Source of the DNA: Glaciihabitans sp.
Lineage (GTDB): Bacteria; Actinomycetota; Actinomycetes; Actinomycetales; Microbacteriaceae
Assembly: GCA_025463785.1 (NCBI GenBank)
Contig: JAODBD010000014.1
Span: forward strand, 186,001 to 250,000
Direction: 5' to 3'
Length of the DNA: 64,000 nucleotides
Every line of letters begins with the position of its first letter. Positions within the stretch are counted from its first letter, which is position 1. The notes beneath the pieces were generated by a model. It saw nothing but the letters and a program-made list of their open reading frames with translations, was not told where the DNA came from and made no database searches. Made by a program: the position numbers and the translations under genes. Shown here in pieces: positions 54,519 to 64,000 of this stretch.

Positions 54519-55748
54519 ATGTCACAGTCGACGCTTACATTCGTGATCGTAGGTGCGGGTCTCGCCGGCGCCGCAGCGGCCGAAGAGCTGCGCAGCGAGG
54601 GCTTCACTGGCGAGATCATTCTGATCGGGTTCGAGAACCACGATCCGTACATCCGTCCGCCGCTTTCGAAGGATTACCTGGCCGGCCACGCGTCGAGCCC
54701 GACCTGGGTGAAGCCGCACGAATGGTATGCCGAGCAGGACGTCACTCTGCGCCTCGGTACGCGGGTCACGGCGATCGATCCGGCGGCACACACCGTAACC
54801 GTGTCAGGCGACGAAACGCTGCACTACGACAAGCTGCTCATCGCGACGGGATCGTCGCCGCGCAGGATCGTGATTCCGGGCGCAAAACTCCCGGGCGTGC
54901 ACTACCTGCGCACCGTTGAGGACTCGGATGCGCTCCGCGACGAGCTGAAGGACGGCGGGCGTCAACTCGTTGTCATCGGTTCCGGCTGGATCGGGATGGA
55001 GGTGGCCGCGACGGCACGGGGCCTCGGCAACGACGTCACGATCCTCGAGGTCGGCCGCATCCCGCTCGCGAGCGCGCTCGGCGACGAACTCGGCCAAATG
55101 TTTGCCGACTTCCATGCTGAACACGGCGTAAAGCTCGAGACAGGCGCGGCCGCGCTTGAATTCACCGAGAAGGATGGCCGGGTCTCGGGCGTGCGCGTGG
55201 AGGGTCGCGACGACGTGCCCGCAGACGTCGTCATAGTAGGCATCGGCGCGTCACCCAATGTGTACCTGGCCCAGGAGGCCGGGCTGGAAGTCAACAACGG
55301 CATCCTCGTCGATGCCTCGCTCCGCACCAGCGATCCTGACATCTTCGCTGCGGGCGATGTCGCAAACGCGTGGCACCCGGGGGTCAAGCTCAGGATGCGC
55401 AGCGAGCACTGGGCGAACGCTCTGAATAGCGGCCCCGCTGCCGCCCGCGCCATGCTCGGACAGGATGTCTCGTACACCGAGATGCCCTACTTCTACACCG
55501 ACCAATACGACCTCGGCATGGAGTATTCGGGCTACGTTCCGCTCACGCACACGGCGAAGCTCGTCTACCGCGGCGACCCTGCAACACGCGAGTTCATCGC
55601 GTTCTGGCTCCGCGACAGCCGGGTTGTTGCCGGCATGAACGTCAATACCTGGAACGTCAACGAAGACGTACAGGAACTCATTCGGCGCAGCAATGTCGTC
55701 GATCCCGAGCGGCTCAGCGATCCTTCGGTCCCGCTCGATAGCCTCTAG
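54519..55748 (+). CDS. ferredoxin/rubredoxin reductase-like FAD-dependent oxidoreductase
   Basis: 409 residues. FAD motif IVGAGLAGAAAAEEL, NAD motif VIGSGWIGMEVAA (about 147-159), second FAD motif IFAAGDVAN, C-terminal reductase domain with YFYTDQYDLGMEYSGY. A type II reductase of the kind that feeds ferredoxins or P450s; partner not in the window. Divergent from the two-component pair. Confidence 0.9.
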   Translation: MSQSTLTFVIVGAGLAGAAAAEELRSEGFTGEIILIGFENHDPYIRPPLSKDYLAGHASSPTWVKPHEWYAEQDVTLRLGTRVTAIDPAAHTVTVSGDETLHYDKLLIATGSSPRRIVIPGAKLPGVHYLRTVEDSDALRDELKDGGRQLVVIGSGWIGMEVAATARGLGNDVTILEVGRIPLASALGDELGQMFADFHAEHGVKLETGAAALEFTEKDGRVSGVRVEGRDDVPADVVIVGIGASPNVYLAQEAGLEVNNGILVDASLRTSDPDIFAAGDVANAWHPGVKLRMRSEHWANALNSGPAAARAMLGQDVSYTEMPYFYTDQYDLGMEYSGYVPLTHTAKLVYRGDPATREFIAFWLRDSRVVAGMNVNTWNVNEDVQELIRRSNVVDPERLSDPSVPLDSL

Positions 55749-55750
55749 GG

Positions 55751-56617
55751 GTGCAGAGAATCATCGCAGGCCGCGAGTTCGATTTCTCGCGGCAGGTCGC
55801 GGTGATGGCGATCATCAATCGCACGCCCGACTCATTCTTCGACCGCGGTGCGACCTTTTCGCTTGATGCCGCCGTGCGGGCATCCCTCGCCGCAGTCACG
55901 GACGGGGCCGACTGGGTCGACATCGGGGGAGTGCCATTCGGCCGTGGGCCGATCGTGACGGTTCAGGAGGAGCTCGACCGGGTCGTGCCCGTGGTCGAGG
56001 CCATTCATGCGGCATCCGATGTCGTCATTTCGGTTGACACGACCAGTGCCGAGGTTGCGCGGGCCAGCATCGCCGCGGGAGCCGCTGTCGTCAACGACAC
56101 GAGCGGGCTCTACGACCCCGACATGGCGTCAAGCGTCGCCGAGTCGGGAGCGACGCTCGTTCTCACCCACAGCCTGCAGCCGCCCAGAAGCGAACCTCCG
56201 AGGCCGGAGTACGGCGACGTAGTCGACGAAGTCGTGGCATTTCTGCTGGATCGCGTGGCCCGGGCGGTCGCGGCGGGCGTCCCGCGCGAACGCCTCATCG
56301 TTGACCCGGGGCACGACCTGAATAAGAACACCTTTCACACGCTCGAGCTGACGCGGCGTCTCGAGGAGGTCGCCGCCCTCGGCCTACCAATGCTGGTTGC
56401 CGTCTCGAACAAGGATTTCATCGGCGAAACCCTCGATCGCGCCAAAGATGAACGGCTTGAGGGCACGCTGGCCACCGCTGTCATCTGCATCCTGAAGGGC
56501 GCGCGAATCGTGCGGATGCATGACGTTCGCGCGGCCGTCGCCGCTGTGCGCATGACCGAGGCGATCCTTGGCTTTCGCGATCCCGCATACGCGATTCACA
56601 ATCGGGGCGAAGCGTGA
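55751..56617 (+). CDS. folP2: FolP2-type dihydropteroate synthase homologue
   Basis: 288 residues, DHPS TIM-barrel. The motifs are of the mycobacterial FolP2 kind: VMAIINRTPDSFFDRGATF, DIGGVPFGRG, VNDTSG, DPGHDLNKNTFH and ARIVRMHDV, not the canonical FolP1 forms (NVTPDSFSDGG, GGESTRPG). M. leprae FolP2 lacks DHPS activity, so this may not make dihydropteroate. GTG start 2 bases after the flavoprotein stop. It overlaps the RibD-like gene by 4 bases. Confidence 0.85.
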   Translation: MQRIIAGREFDFSRQVAVMAIINRTPDSFFDRGATFSLDAAVRASLAAVTDGADWVDIGGVPFGRGPIVTVQEELDRVVPVVEAIHAASDVVISVDTTSAEVARASIAAGAAVVNDTSGLYDPDMASSVAESGATLVLTHSLQPPRSEPPRPEYGDVVDEVVAFLLDRVARAVAAGVPRERLIVDPGHDLNKNTFHTLELTRRLEEVAALGLPMLVAVSNKDFIGETLDRAKDERLEGTLATAVICILKGARIVRMHDVRAAVAAVRMTEAILGFRDPAYAIHNRGEA

Positions 56618-57378
56618 CGGCATCCATCGATGCTCTGATTCCGGATGCCGCTACCGCGCTCACCGACGACGCGATCGCTGCGCACTACTCGGCTGGCGTC
56701 GCCGCGACCTGGCTGCGCGTCAACTTCGTGTCCTCGGTTGACGGCGCCGCGACCCACAACGGGCTCTCCGGGGGACTCGGAACCGAGGCGGATCGCCGCG
56801 TCTTCGACATCCTGCGACGGCTCTGCGACGTCGTTCTAGTCGGAGCGGGAACAGTGCGCGCCGAGCGCTATGGCCCGCTGCGGGTGGACGAGGTCGCGGC
56901 GAGTTGGCGCGTGAACCATGGGCTGGCGGGCCAGCCGGTGTGCGCGATTGTGTCAGGAGCGCTGGGGCTTGATCCGGCATCCCGAATCTTCACGGAAGCC
57001 CCGGCGCGACCGATCGTGGTGACGATTGGCACCTCGCCCGTCGAACGCCGCCGTGCGCTCGCCGAAGTCGCCGATGTCATCGTCGCCGGCGACGACGAGC
57101 TCGATGTCGCCGCACTGGTGAGTGCGGTGGGCGATCGCGGGCTCGGGCGCATCCACTGCGAGGGTGGACCGACCCTGTTCGGCACGCTTCTGGCAGCGGA
57201 TGCTGTCGACGAACTATGTCTCACGGTGAGCCCGCTGCTCGAGGCGGGGGATGCTCGGCGCATCGCGCACGGCGAGCTTCCGGAGGCGCGAGCGCTGACC
57301 CTGGCCGGCGCGCTCACCTCGGAGAGCGCGCTGCTCCTGCGCTACCTCGTGCGTCACGATGCCCCGGGTCGGTCGTAG
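56614..57378 (+). CDS. RibD C-terminal-type pyrimidine reductase
   Basis: 254 residues with the RibD_C/DHFR-like fold (WLRVNFVSSVDGAATHNGLSG, VVLVGAGTVRAERYG, IHCEGGPTLFGTLL). It lacks the deaminase domain of bifunctional RibD. The M. tuberculosis counterpart Rv2671 can supply dihydrofolate reductase activity. Coupling to a folP2-like gene by GTGA overlap hints at pterin chemistry. Confidence 0.85.
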   Translation: MTASIDALIPDAATALTDDAIAAHYSAGVAATWLRVNFVSSVDGAATHNGLSGGLGTEADRRVFDILRRLCDVVLVGAGTVRAERYGPLRVDEVAASWRVNHGLAGQPVCAIVSGALGLDPASRIFTEAPARPIVVTIGTSPVERRRALAEVADVIVAGDDELDVAALVSAVGDRGLGRIHCEGGPTLFGTLLAADAVDELCLTVSPLLEAGDARRIAHGELPEARALTLAGALTSESALLLRYLVRHDAPGRS

Positions 57379-57392
57379 CCAGGCTCGCCGAG

Positions 57393-59045
57393 TCAGGCGG
57401 CTGAGTCGAGATCGTCCTGATCGAGAATCGTGTAGCTGTAGCCCTGCTCGGCGAGGAATCGCTGGCGATTTTGCGCGAAATCCTGATCTACGGTGTCGCG
57501 GGCGACGAGCGTGTAGAAGTTCGCGGGCAGTCCGCTCTCCTTGGGTCGAAGAAGTCGCCCGAGGCGTTGTGCTTCCTCCTGCCGAGAGCCGAATGAACCC
57601 GAGACCTGGATGGCGACGGTTGCCTCGGGCAGGTCGACACTGAAGTTCGCGACCTTCGAGACGACGAGCACCTTCGTGATCCCCTCGCGGAATTCCTGAT
57701 ACAGCCGCTCGCGCTCGTCGACCGGCGTCGCGCCCGTCAGTTTCGGCGCCTTTAACACGTCGGCAAGTTCGTCGATCTGGTCGAGGTACTGGCCGATCAC
57801 CAGAATGCGTTCGCCTTCGTGCTTCTTCACCAGTGCACGCACGACGGTCAGCTTCGCGGGCGCGGTTGCCGCCAGACGGTATCGCCCGTCGTCGGCCGAT
57901 GCAGCGTATTCCAGCCGTTCCATCTCCGGCAGGTCGATCCGAACCTCGTAACAGGATGCTGGCGAGATGAACCCCTGCGCCTCGATTTCCTTCCAGGGCG
58001 CGTCGAATCGCTTGGGGCCGATGAGGCTGAAGACGTCGCCTTCGCGCCCATCCTCTCGCACCAGTGTCGCGGTCAGGCCGAGGCGGCGACGGGCCTGCAG
58101 GTCTGCGGTCAGCTTGAAGACCGGCGCGGGCAGCAGATGAACCTCGTCGTAGATCACGAGCCCCCAGTCGAGGGCGTCGAGGAGCGCGAGGTGCGTGTAC
58201 TCGCCCTTCCGGCGCGCTGTCAGGATCTGATAGGTCGCGATCGTCACCGGCCTCACCTGCTTCACGAGGCCCGAGTACTCGCCGATATCGTCCTCGGTGA
58301 GGCTCGTGCGTTTCAGGAGTTCGCTGCGCCACTGCCGAGCGCTCACCGTGTTGGTCACGAGGATGAGCGTCGTCGTGCCGGCCTGCGCCATCGCGCCCGC
58401 TCCGACGAGCGTCTTGCCTGCACCACAGGGCAGCACCACGACGCCGTCGCCGTGGTCGAAGAAGCTCGTGACGGCCTGATTTTGGTACTCCCGCAATGCC
58501 CAGCCGTCTTCGATCAGCTGGATGGGATGCGGAGTCCCCGGCGTGAACCCGGCCAGATCCTCCGCGGGCCAGCCGAGTTTCAGCAGCTCCTGCTTCAGCT
58601 GGCCACGAGCCCAGGCCTGCACAACGTAGGTCTGCGGGCCACGCTTCTCGAACAGCAGGGCGGCCACCTTGCGGGCGCGAGTGATCTCGCTGAGGACCGC
58701 GGCATCCGTTGCGGTCAGGGTCAGGGCGCCGTCCTCGGCGCGCTCGATGACGAGCCGTCCGTACCGCGAAACCGTCTCGGTGATGTCGACGCTGACACTC
58801 TGCGGGATCGGAAAACGGCTGTAGCGCTCGAGCGTCTCGAGCATGTCTGCTGCGCTGTGGCCGGCGGCGCGGGCGTTCCAGAGGCCGAGCCGCGTGATGC
58901 GGTAGGTGTGGATGTGTTCGGGCGCGCGTTCGAGTTCGGCGAAGACGGCGAGGTCGTGTCGGGCATCCGAAGCGGCGGGATGCGCCACCTCAAGGAGTAC
59001 GGTTCGATCGCTCTGCACGATGAGCGGACCGTCGGGCAAAGTCAC
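57393..59045 (-). CDS. XPB-type DNA repair helicase
   Basis: 550 residues, superfamily 2. N-terminal domain to about residue 170; Walker A LPCGAGKTLVG (about 209), DEVH box VIYDEVHLL, motif III GLTATLVREDG, motif VI FGSRQEEAQRLGRLLRP. Archaeal/bacterial XPB homologue thought to act in DNA repair. GTG start. It follows the helicase-associated gene by 68 bases on the same strand. Confidence 0.95.
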   Translation of the reverse strand: MTLPDGPLIVQSDRTVLLEVAHPAASDARHDLAVFAELERAPEHIHTYRITRLGLWNARAAGHSAADMLETLERYSRFPIPQSVSVDITETVSRYGRLVIERAEDGALTLTATDAAVLSEITRARKVAALLFEKRGPQTYVVQAWARGQLKQELLKLGWPAEDLAGFTPGTPHPIQLIEDGWALREYQNQAVTSFFDHGDGVVVLPCGAGKTLVGAGAMAQAGTTTLILVTNTVSARQWRSELLKRTSLTEDDIGEYSGLVKQVRPVTIATYQILTARRKGEYTHLALLDALDWGLVIYDEVHLLPAPVFKLTADLQARRRLGLTATLVREDGREGDVFSLIGPKRFDAPWKEIEAQGFISPASCYEVRIDLPEMERLEYAASADDGRYRLAATAPAKLTVVRALVKKHEGERILVIGQYLDQIDELADVLKAPKLTGATPVDERERLYQEFREGITKVLVVSKVANFSVDLPEATVAIQVSGSFGSRQEEAQRLGRLLRPKESGLPANFYTLVARDTVDQDFAQNRQRFLAEQGYSYTILDQDDLDSAA

Positions 59046-59113
59046 CCCGACAGCCTAGCGTCCCGGCCTCCTCGCCCGCAGGGTGCGTGCGCCAACCCGC
59101 GCGGGCGGCTCGG

Positions 59114-60997
59114 CTAGAGCTCGGGCGGGCCGACTGCCGTGATGCTCGAAAGCGGCAGGGTGCGCTCCAGGTCGGAGCGTCGATCGCGTGCCCGCAGGCG
59201 GCCACCCGCGAGGCTGGCGGGTTCGAGCTGCAGGTCGATGGTCGATCCGTCGGGCATGGCGACCGTGACAGTGAGCGCGAGCTTCGCCCGCACTGCGGTG
59301 TCGATCTGCCTCTCCAGCCACGCCTGACCGGTCTCTTCCGAGGTCGAGTCGCCGGCGACCCGCAGTTTTCGCACGATCGCTGCGGCCGTCGACTCACCTT
59401 CGGCCTCGGGAGTCTTCGCCACCCTGCGTCGATCGAGCAGCACGATTGCACCGCTCGAGTCCTCGGCCGCGACGGGATACCGTGCCTCGCTCAGCGACCA
59501 GAACACGACGCTTTCGTCGAACCGGCTCACAGCTCGCAGCGGAGCCACGCGCGTGAGCCCAAGCGACACCAGCCCGCTGTCGACGAGCACGGCAGACAAC
59601 AGCGCCGGATCCTCCGCGGTCACGTAGCTGAGCGAGCCCTGCTCGTTCGCGGCCGTCGTCGGCATCGTGATGCGTCCGACGCGAAGCGACCCGAAGCGCG
59701 CCGCTGCCCCGACAATCAGATATTCGAGCGGCTGCGGGATGCCACTCAGCGAGATCCCAACGAGAAAGCTCCGGATGCTGTCGGCCGTCTCCCCGGACGC
59801 CAGCGCCCGATTGACGCTCTGCTCGCTCACGCGGTAGGTGGTCGCGAGCGCACGACTTTCCACGTCCGCGAAGGCGCGCAGGCGGGCATCCAGCCGGGGA
59901 ACCAGCGGTCCCGTGCTGACGATCGTGAGGTCGTGCTGCAGGTACACCTTGTCGATTTCGGCCGGGAACAGTGCCGCCATCGCCCTCGCCGCGCTCGACT
60001 CGCCGCCGACGAGCAGGGTCGTTCCGGGGGTCGAAGGCGCGTTGTTGGCGGTGATCCCGAGCACCTCGGCGTCGCGCGAGTAGACGAGTGCTCGCTCTCG
60101 CATCCACGTACCGCCCGCCGGATACAGCCATCGAACGTAGTCGGCAAGGTGCTCACCCCAGGTCGCGCGCGAGCGCGTGGCCAGAAGATCGCGGATGTCG
60201 CCAGGCAGTCGCGCAAACCACGCGCCGGCAAGGTGCGCCCAGCGCTCGCCGCTCGGCAGCAGCATCCACTCGGAGGCCGCCTGGGTGGGGAGCCACATTC
60301 CGCCATCGAGCGCGGCCAATCCGGCCCGCGCCGCGATGTCGACCAGTGGCGCGACCTCGTCGAGTTCGACCGACATGGCACCCGCGAGTCGTTTGGTCTC
60401 GGGCAGCGCAATGCCACCGCGAGCGAGTTCACGCGCGGGCTCCCGCTGAATCTCGGCAAGCAGGGCCGCGATCGCGTTGGTCGAGCCGAACGCGTGCTCG
60501 CCCGCTACGTGATCGATGAAGCGTGCGTCGGACTGCGTGACCGGTGCCAGCGCGCCGGGCGCCGGCTCAGAAATCAGGTGCTCGATGCTCGGCAGGCCAA
60601 TCGTCGTCCAGGTGCGAAGCTGATCGGTGACCGGACCGTACGCAAGCCACTTGTCGTCGACGCGGTCAACGAGCGCGACCGCGAGAGCGGCTTCGAGGCC
60701 GAGCTCCACGCCGGGAGCGAGCGGGCCGAGGCGAGTGGCGAGTTGTTGTGTGGTTGCGCCCGCGGCATCCGTCGGCAGTTCGCCAACCGCACAGAGTGCG
60801 GCGAGACTGGTGCGATCCAGCCGAGACAGTGCCTTCTGTACGGATGCGGCATCGAGGAGGGCGTCTGCGAGGTCGAAGAAATCGCGCAGGCGGACGTCTC
60901 GCACTTCTCGGAGCGTTAGCAACTCAACGAGGTCGGTGTCGCCCAGATCTCGCAGCCGCCCGGCCAGAGAGAGGGTGGACGTGCTACTTGCCGGCAC
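59114..60997 (-). CDS. helicase-associated (XPB/Ssl2-linked) protein
   Basis: 627 residues. The C-terminal half carries the helicase-associated XPB/Ssl2 N-terminal-like domain (VYLQHDLTIVSTGPLVPRL then YRVSEQSVNRALASG). The first half is helical. It is encoded just before XPB in most actinobacteria, so the two probably act together. It overlaps the small membrane gene upstream by 14 bases. Confidence 0.9.
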   Translation of the reverse strand: MPASSTSTLSLAGRLRDLGDTDLVELLTLREVRDVRLRDFFDLADALLDAASVQKALSRLDRTSLAALCAVGELPTDAAGATTQQLATRLGPLAPGVELGLEAALAVALVDRVDDKWLAYGPVTDQLRTWTTIGLPSIEHLISEPAPGALAPVTQSDARFIDHVAGEHAFGSTNAIAALLAEIQREPARELARGGIALPETKRLAGAMSVELDEVAPLVDIAARAGLAALDGGMWLPTQAASEWMLLPSGERWAHLAGAWFARLPGDIRDLLATRSRATWGEHLADYVRWLYPAGGTWMRERALVYSRDAEVLGITANNAPSTPGTTLLVGGESSAARAMAALFPAEIDKVYLQHDLTIVSTGPLVPRLDARLRAFADVESRALATTYRVSEQSVNRALASGETADSIRSFLVGISLSGIPQPLEYLIVGAAARFGSLRVGRITMPTTAANEQGSLSYVTAEDPALLSAVLVDSGLVSLGLTRVAPLRAVSRFDESVVFWSLSEARYPVAAEDSSGAIVLLDRRRVAKTPEAEGESTAAAIVRKLRVAGDSTSEETGQAWLERQIDTAVRAKLALTVTVAMPDGSTIDLQLEPASLAGGRLRARDRRSDLERTLPLSSITAVGPPEL

Positions 60998-61262
60998 CTT
61001 TGGCCGCTCGAGTGCGACGAACAGCGTTCAACACGAGCAGGACAATAATGAGCACGAAGCCAATGGGCAAACCGACGCCCGGCAGCAAATCGACTATCTG
61101 CCAGATGCCCGCACCCGTGTTCACCCCGGTGCCATAGCCGATCAGAATCGCAACGATCGCAAGGATCGACAGGCCGATAGTGGACGCGACCATGTACGCG
61201 AGCACGCGCTCGGGGCGGGTGAACGTCGGCTCCGCGGGTACCGATACTGGTTTCTGTGCCAC
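60984..61262 (-). CDS. small two-helix membrane protein (annotated in relatives as multidrug ABC transporter ATPase-like)
   Basis: 92 residues: N-terminal TFTRPERVLAYMVASTIGLS and two hydrophobic helices. The GTG at 61262 is the likely start. It has no ATP-binding motif, so the name used for relatives is misleading. Function unknown. It overlaps the helicase-associated gene. Confidence 0.75.
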   Translation of the reverse strand: MAQKPVSVPAEPTFTRPERVLAYMVASTIGLSILAIVAILIGYGTGVNTGAGIWQIVDLLPGVGLPIGFVLIIVLLVLNAVRRTRAAKGAGK

Positions 61263-61355
61263 GCGCACAAGAATACGGGGTCTGCGTGGGCTGCGTCCGC
61301 ACCCCTTATCCTTATCTGGCACCGTGAATTGCTCGGTGTGGAAGAGGTACTTACG

Positions 61356-61736
61356 ATGCCTACCGGCAAGGTTAAGTTTTACGACGACGAAAAGGGCTTC
61401 GGCTTCATCAGTTCCGATGACGGCCAGGAGGTCTTTTTGCACGCCTCCGCGCTGCCGGCCGGCGTCACAGTCAAGCCGGGGTCCAAGCTCGAGTTTGGCA
61501 TCGCCGACGGTAAGAAGGGCGCGCAGGCGCTGTCTGTGCGCGTGATTTCCGCGCCGCCAACGATGGCAAAGCTCAACCGCAAGTCGGCGGATGACATGGC
61601 CATCATCGTCGAAGACCTGGTGAAGCTGCTCGACGGCATCGGGGCATCCCTCCGGCGCGGTCGCTACCCCGAGAAGTCGCACGGCACGAAGATCGCGGCC
61701 GTGCTGCGTAAGGTCGCAGACGACCTCGATGCCTGA
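61356..61736 (+). CDS. cold-shock domain protein with C-terminal extension
   Basis: 126 residues. CSD in the first 66 (GKVKFYDDEKGFGFISSDD, EVFLHASAL), followed by a helical tail of 60 residues (MAIIVEDLVKLLDGIGASLRR). GAGG precedes ATG 61356. It overlaps DUF3027 by 8 bases. Confidence 0.93.
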   Translation: MPTGKVKFYDDEKGFGFISSDDGQEVFLHASALPAGVTVKPGSKLEFGIADGKKGAQALSVRVISAPPTMAKLNRKSADDMAIIVEDLVKLLDGIGASLRRGRYPEKSHGTKIAAVLRKVADDLDA

Positions 61737-62340
61737 GTCAGCGCTGCAGGATTTCGCGAGAAAGGCGCTCGTCGAGGTCACGCCAGAGTCGACGATCGGT
61801 TCGTTCATCGGCTCTGTCGATAACGGCGATGCTGTGACGACCTACCAGTTCGGTACGACCATGACCGGATACCCCGGATGGATGTGGACCATCACGGTCG
61901 CGCACCTCGAGGGTGAATCACCCACCATCGTGGAGAGCGAGCTGACGCCCGCCGAAGGTGCGCTTCTTGCGCCCGACTGGGTGCCGTGGTCGGACCGCAT
62001 GGACGACTACCGCGCGGCCCAGGTCGCCGCCGCCGAGGCTGGCGAGGTCATCGAAGTCGATGGCGACGCAGACGATGACGATGACGGCGACGAGGATGAC
62101 GATGACGATGACGACGATTTCGGCAGCGATCTGCTGCACGGCGGAGATCTCGACGGCGTCGACATCGATGAGGTCGACATCGACGACCTGGATGTCGACG
62201 AGCTAGATCTTCTTCCAGTGCAGGTAGACGAGGGCGAGCAGCCCGAGGCCGAGGCCGACAGCGGGAGTGAAAACCCACCAGCCGTTGTGCGCCGCCGCAA
62301 GCGGGCCAGTAAAGAACAGCAAAACGAGCAGGGCCAGTAG
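61729..62340 (+). CDS. DUF3027 domain-containing protein
   Basis: 203 residues. The DUF3027 core is in the first 100 (YQFGTTMTGYPGWMWTITVAHLE, PDWVPWSDR), followed by a very acidic Asp-rich run (about 107-160) and a basic end. The last 138 bases lie antisense to the DUF2530 gene, so the C-terminal tail is dictated by that overlap. Role unknown. Confidence 0.88.
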   Translation: MPESALQDFARKALVEVTPESTIGSFIGSVDNGDAVTTYQFGTTMTGYPGWMWTITVAHLEGESPTIVESELTPAEGALLAPDWVPWSDRMDDYRAAQVAAAEAGEVIEVDGDADDDDDGDEDDDDDDDDFGSDLLHGGDLDGVDIDEVDIDDLDVDELDLLPVQVDEGEQPEAEADSGSENPPAVVRRRKRASKEQQNEQGQ

Positions 62341-62436
62341 CCAGACTGCCATTCCGATGACGATGGCCTTGCGGTCATCCGTCTTCACGGGCGTGGGGTC
62401 GGGTCTCCGCTCGCTATCCTTCAGCCACAGTCTCAC
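62203..62436 (-). CDS. DUF2530 membrane protein
   Basis: 77 residues, two helices (AIVIGMAVWLLALLVLLFFTG and a C-terminal one), with the WWVFTPAVGLGLGLL motif of DUF2530. It overlaps DUF3027 antisense by 138 bases; conservation of the motif supports it being real. Confidence 0.85.
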   Translation of the reverse strand: MRLWLKDSERRPDPTPVKTDDRKAIVIGMAVWLLALLVLLFFTGPLAAAHNGWWVFTPAVGLGLGLLALVYLHWKKI

Positions 62437-62459
62437 CCCGTCAGCCTATTCCCCTCCGT

Positions 62460-62515
62460 GAGTTGCCCAGTTTTGTCGGGTTTGCCAAGCAAAACCCGAC
62501 AAAACTGGGCAACTC
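62460..62515. terminator. perfect 24-bp inverted repeat between DUF2530 and serC
   Basis: Arms 62460-62483 and 62492-62515 pair without mismatch around an 8-base loop. They lie 10 bases past the serC stop on the minus strand. It could be the serC terminator or a dispersed palindromic repeat. Confidence 0.8.
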
Positions 62516-62525
62516 GGGATGCGTG

Positions 62526-64000
<1,475 letters not shown>

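Noticed and set aside
57214..58332. A 372-codon minus frame covering the RibD end and part of XPB
   Set aside because: Arg/Ala-rich out-of-frame shadow of two well-identified genes.
59087..60919. A 610-codon plus-strand frame opposite the helicase-associated gene
   Set aside because: High-GC shadow; composition is Arg/Gln/His-rich and no motif is recognisable.
61958..62206. Repeated GAC/GATGAC tract as a possible tandem repeat or CRISPR-like array
   Set aside because: It is the Asp-rich coding run of DUF3027 with no fixed repeat unit or spacers.

Overview
The window comes from a high-GC actinobacterium, most likely a member of Microbacteriaceae. The evidence is the order rlmB, DUF4032, UgpC-type ATPase at the left and the typical actinobacterial housekeeping block at the right: groEL with CIRCE operators, WXG100, TrcRS-like two-component pair, FolP2/RibD-like pair, XPB helicase, cold-shock/DUF3027/DUF2530, serC and a DtxR-family regulator. 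The genus cannot be fixed from the sequence alone.

Layout. 1-15.7 kb is chromosomal backbone with small accessory modules: rlmB, a DUF4032 kinase-like gene, an ABC ATPase, a DsbA-like membrane protein, a PQQ-propeller lipoprotein, a ZIP metal transporter behind a DtxR-like box, an arsenic module (FAD oxidoreductase, aquaporin and a divergent ArsR-ArsC fusion), and a ribbon-helix-helix/DUF4097/DrrAB operon. A lone condensation-domain acyltransferase lies at 15.9-17.4 kb.

17.5-43.7 kb reads as a stack of integrated islands at one tRNA-Thr(UGU) gene (43610-43683, minus strand). The 3' half of this tRNA is repeated at 17485, 30565 and 35370, each time followed by the same roughly 130-bp sequence, as expected from related elements inserting one after another at the same site. 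The copy nearest the tRNA is exact over 44 bp and the two further copies are degenerate, so the right-hand island looks youngest. Island 1 (17.5-30.5 kb) holds a CoA-thioester catabolic cluster: MFS carrier, two SDRs, a MaoC hydratase and a dead second copy, ADP-forming acyl-CoA ligase, NTF2-like protein, an Ltp2-like thiolase/aldolase with its DUF35 partner, and a TetR regulator. A palindrome CTAGAA-N5-TTCTAG, or a close variant, sits in three of its promoter regions. The right part of island 1 is a graveyard of IS481, PadR and secreted-protein fragments. Island 2 (30.6-35.4 kb) carries a DosS/DosR-like two-component system with DoxX and a universal stress protein. Island 3 (35.4-43.6 kb) carries an RHH/BrnT-like toxin-antitoxin pair, a tyrosine integrase with a frameshifted N-terminus, a tightly overlapping DUF433/DUF5615/membrane/MBL operon, and a stand-alone HsdR-N type nuclease. 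It looks like a small defence island.

43.7-64 kb returns to backbone: hipBA with a DMT transporter, nitroreductase, msrB, a frameshifted DUF2332 gene, DUF3263, LytR_C, cspA, groEL with two CIRCE elements, WXG100, a histidine kinase and response regulator, a ferredoxin-reductase-like enzyme, folP2-ribD, the XPB helicase and its helicase-associated neighbour, a second cold-shock protein, DUF3027 overlapping DUF2530 antisense, serC, and the start of a DtxR-family regulator. No CRISPR array, rRNA operon or prophage structural gene was seen.
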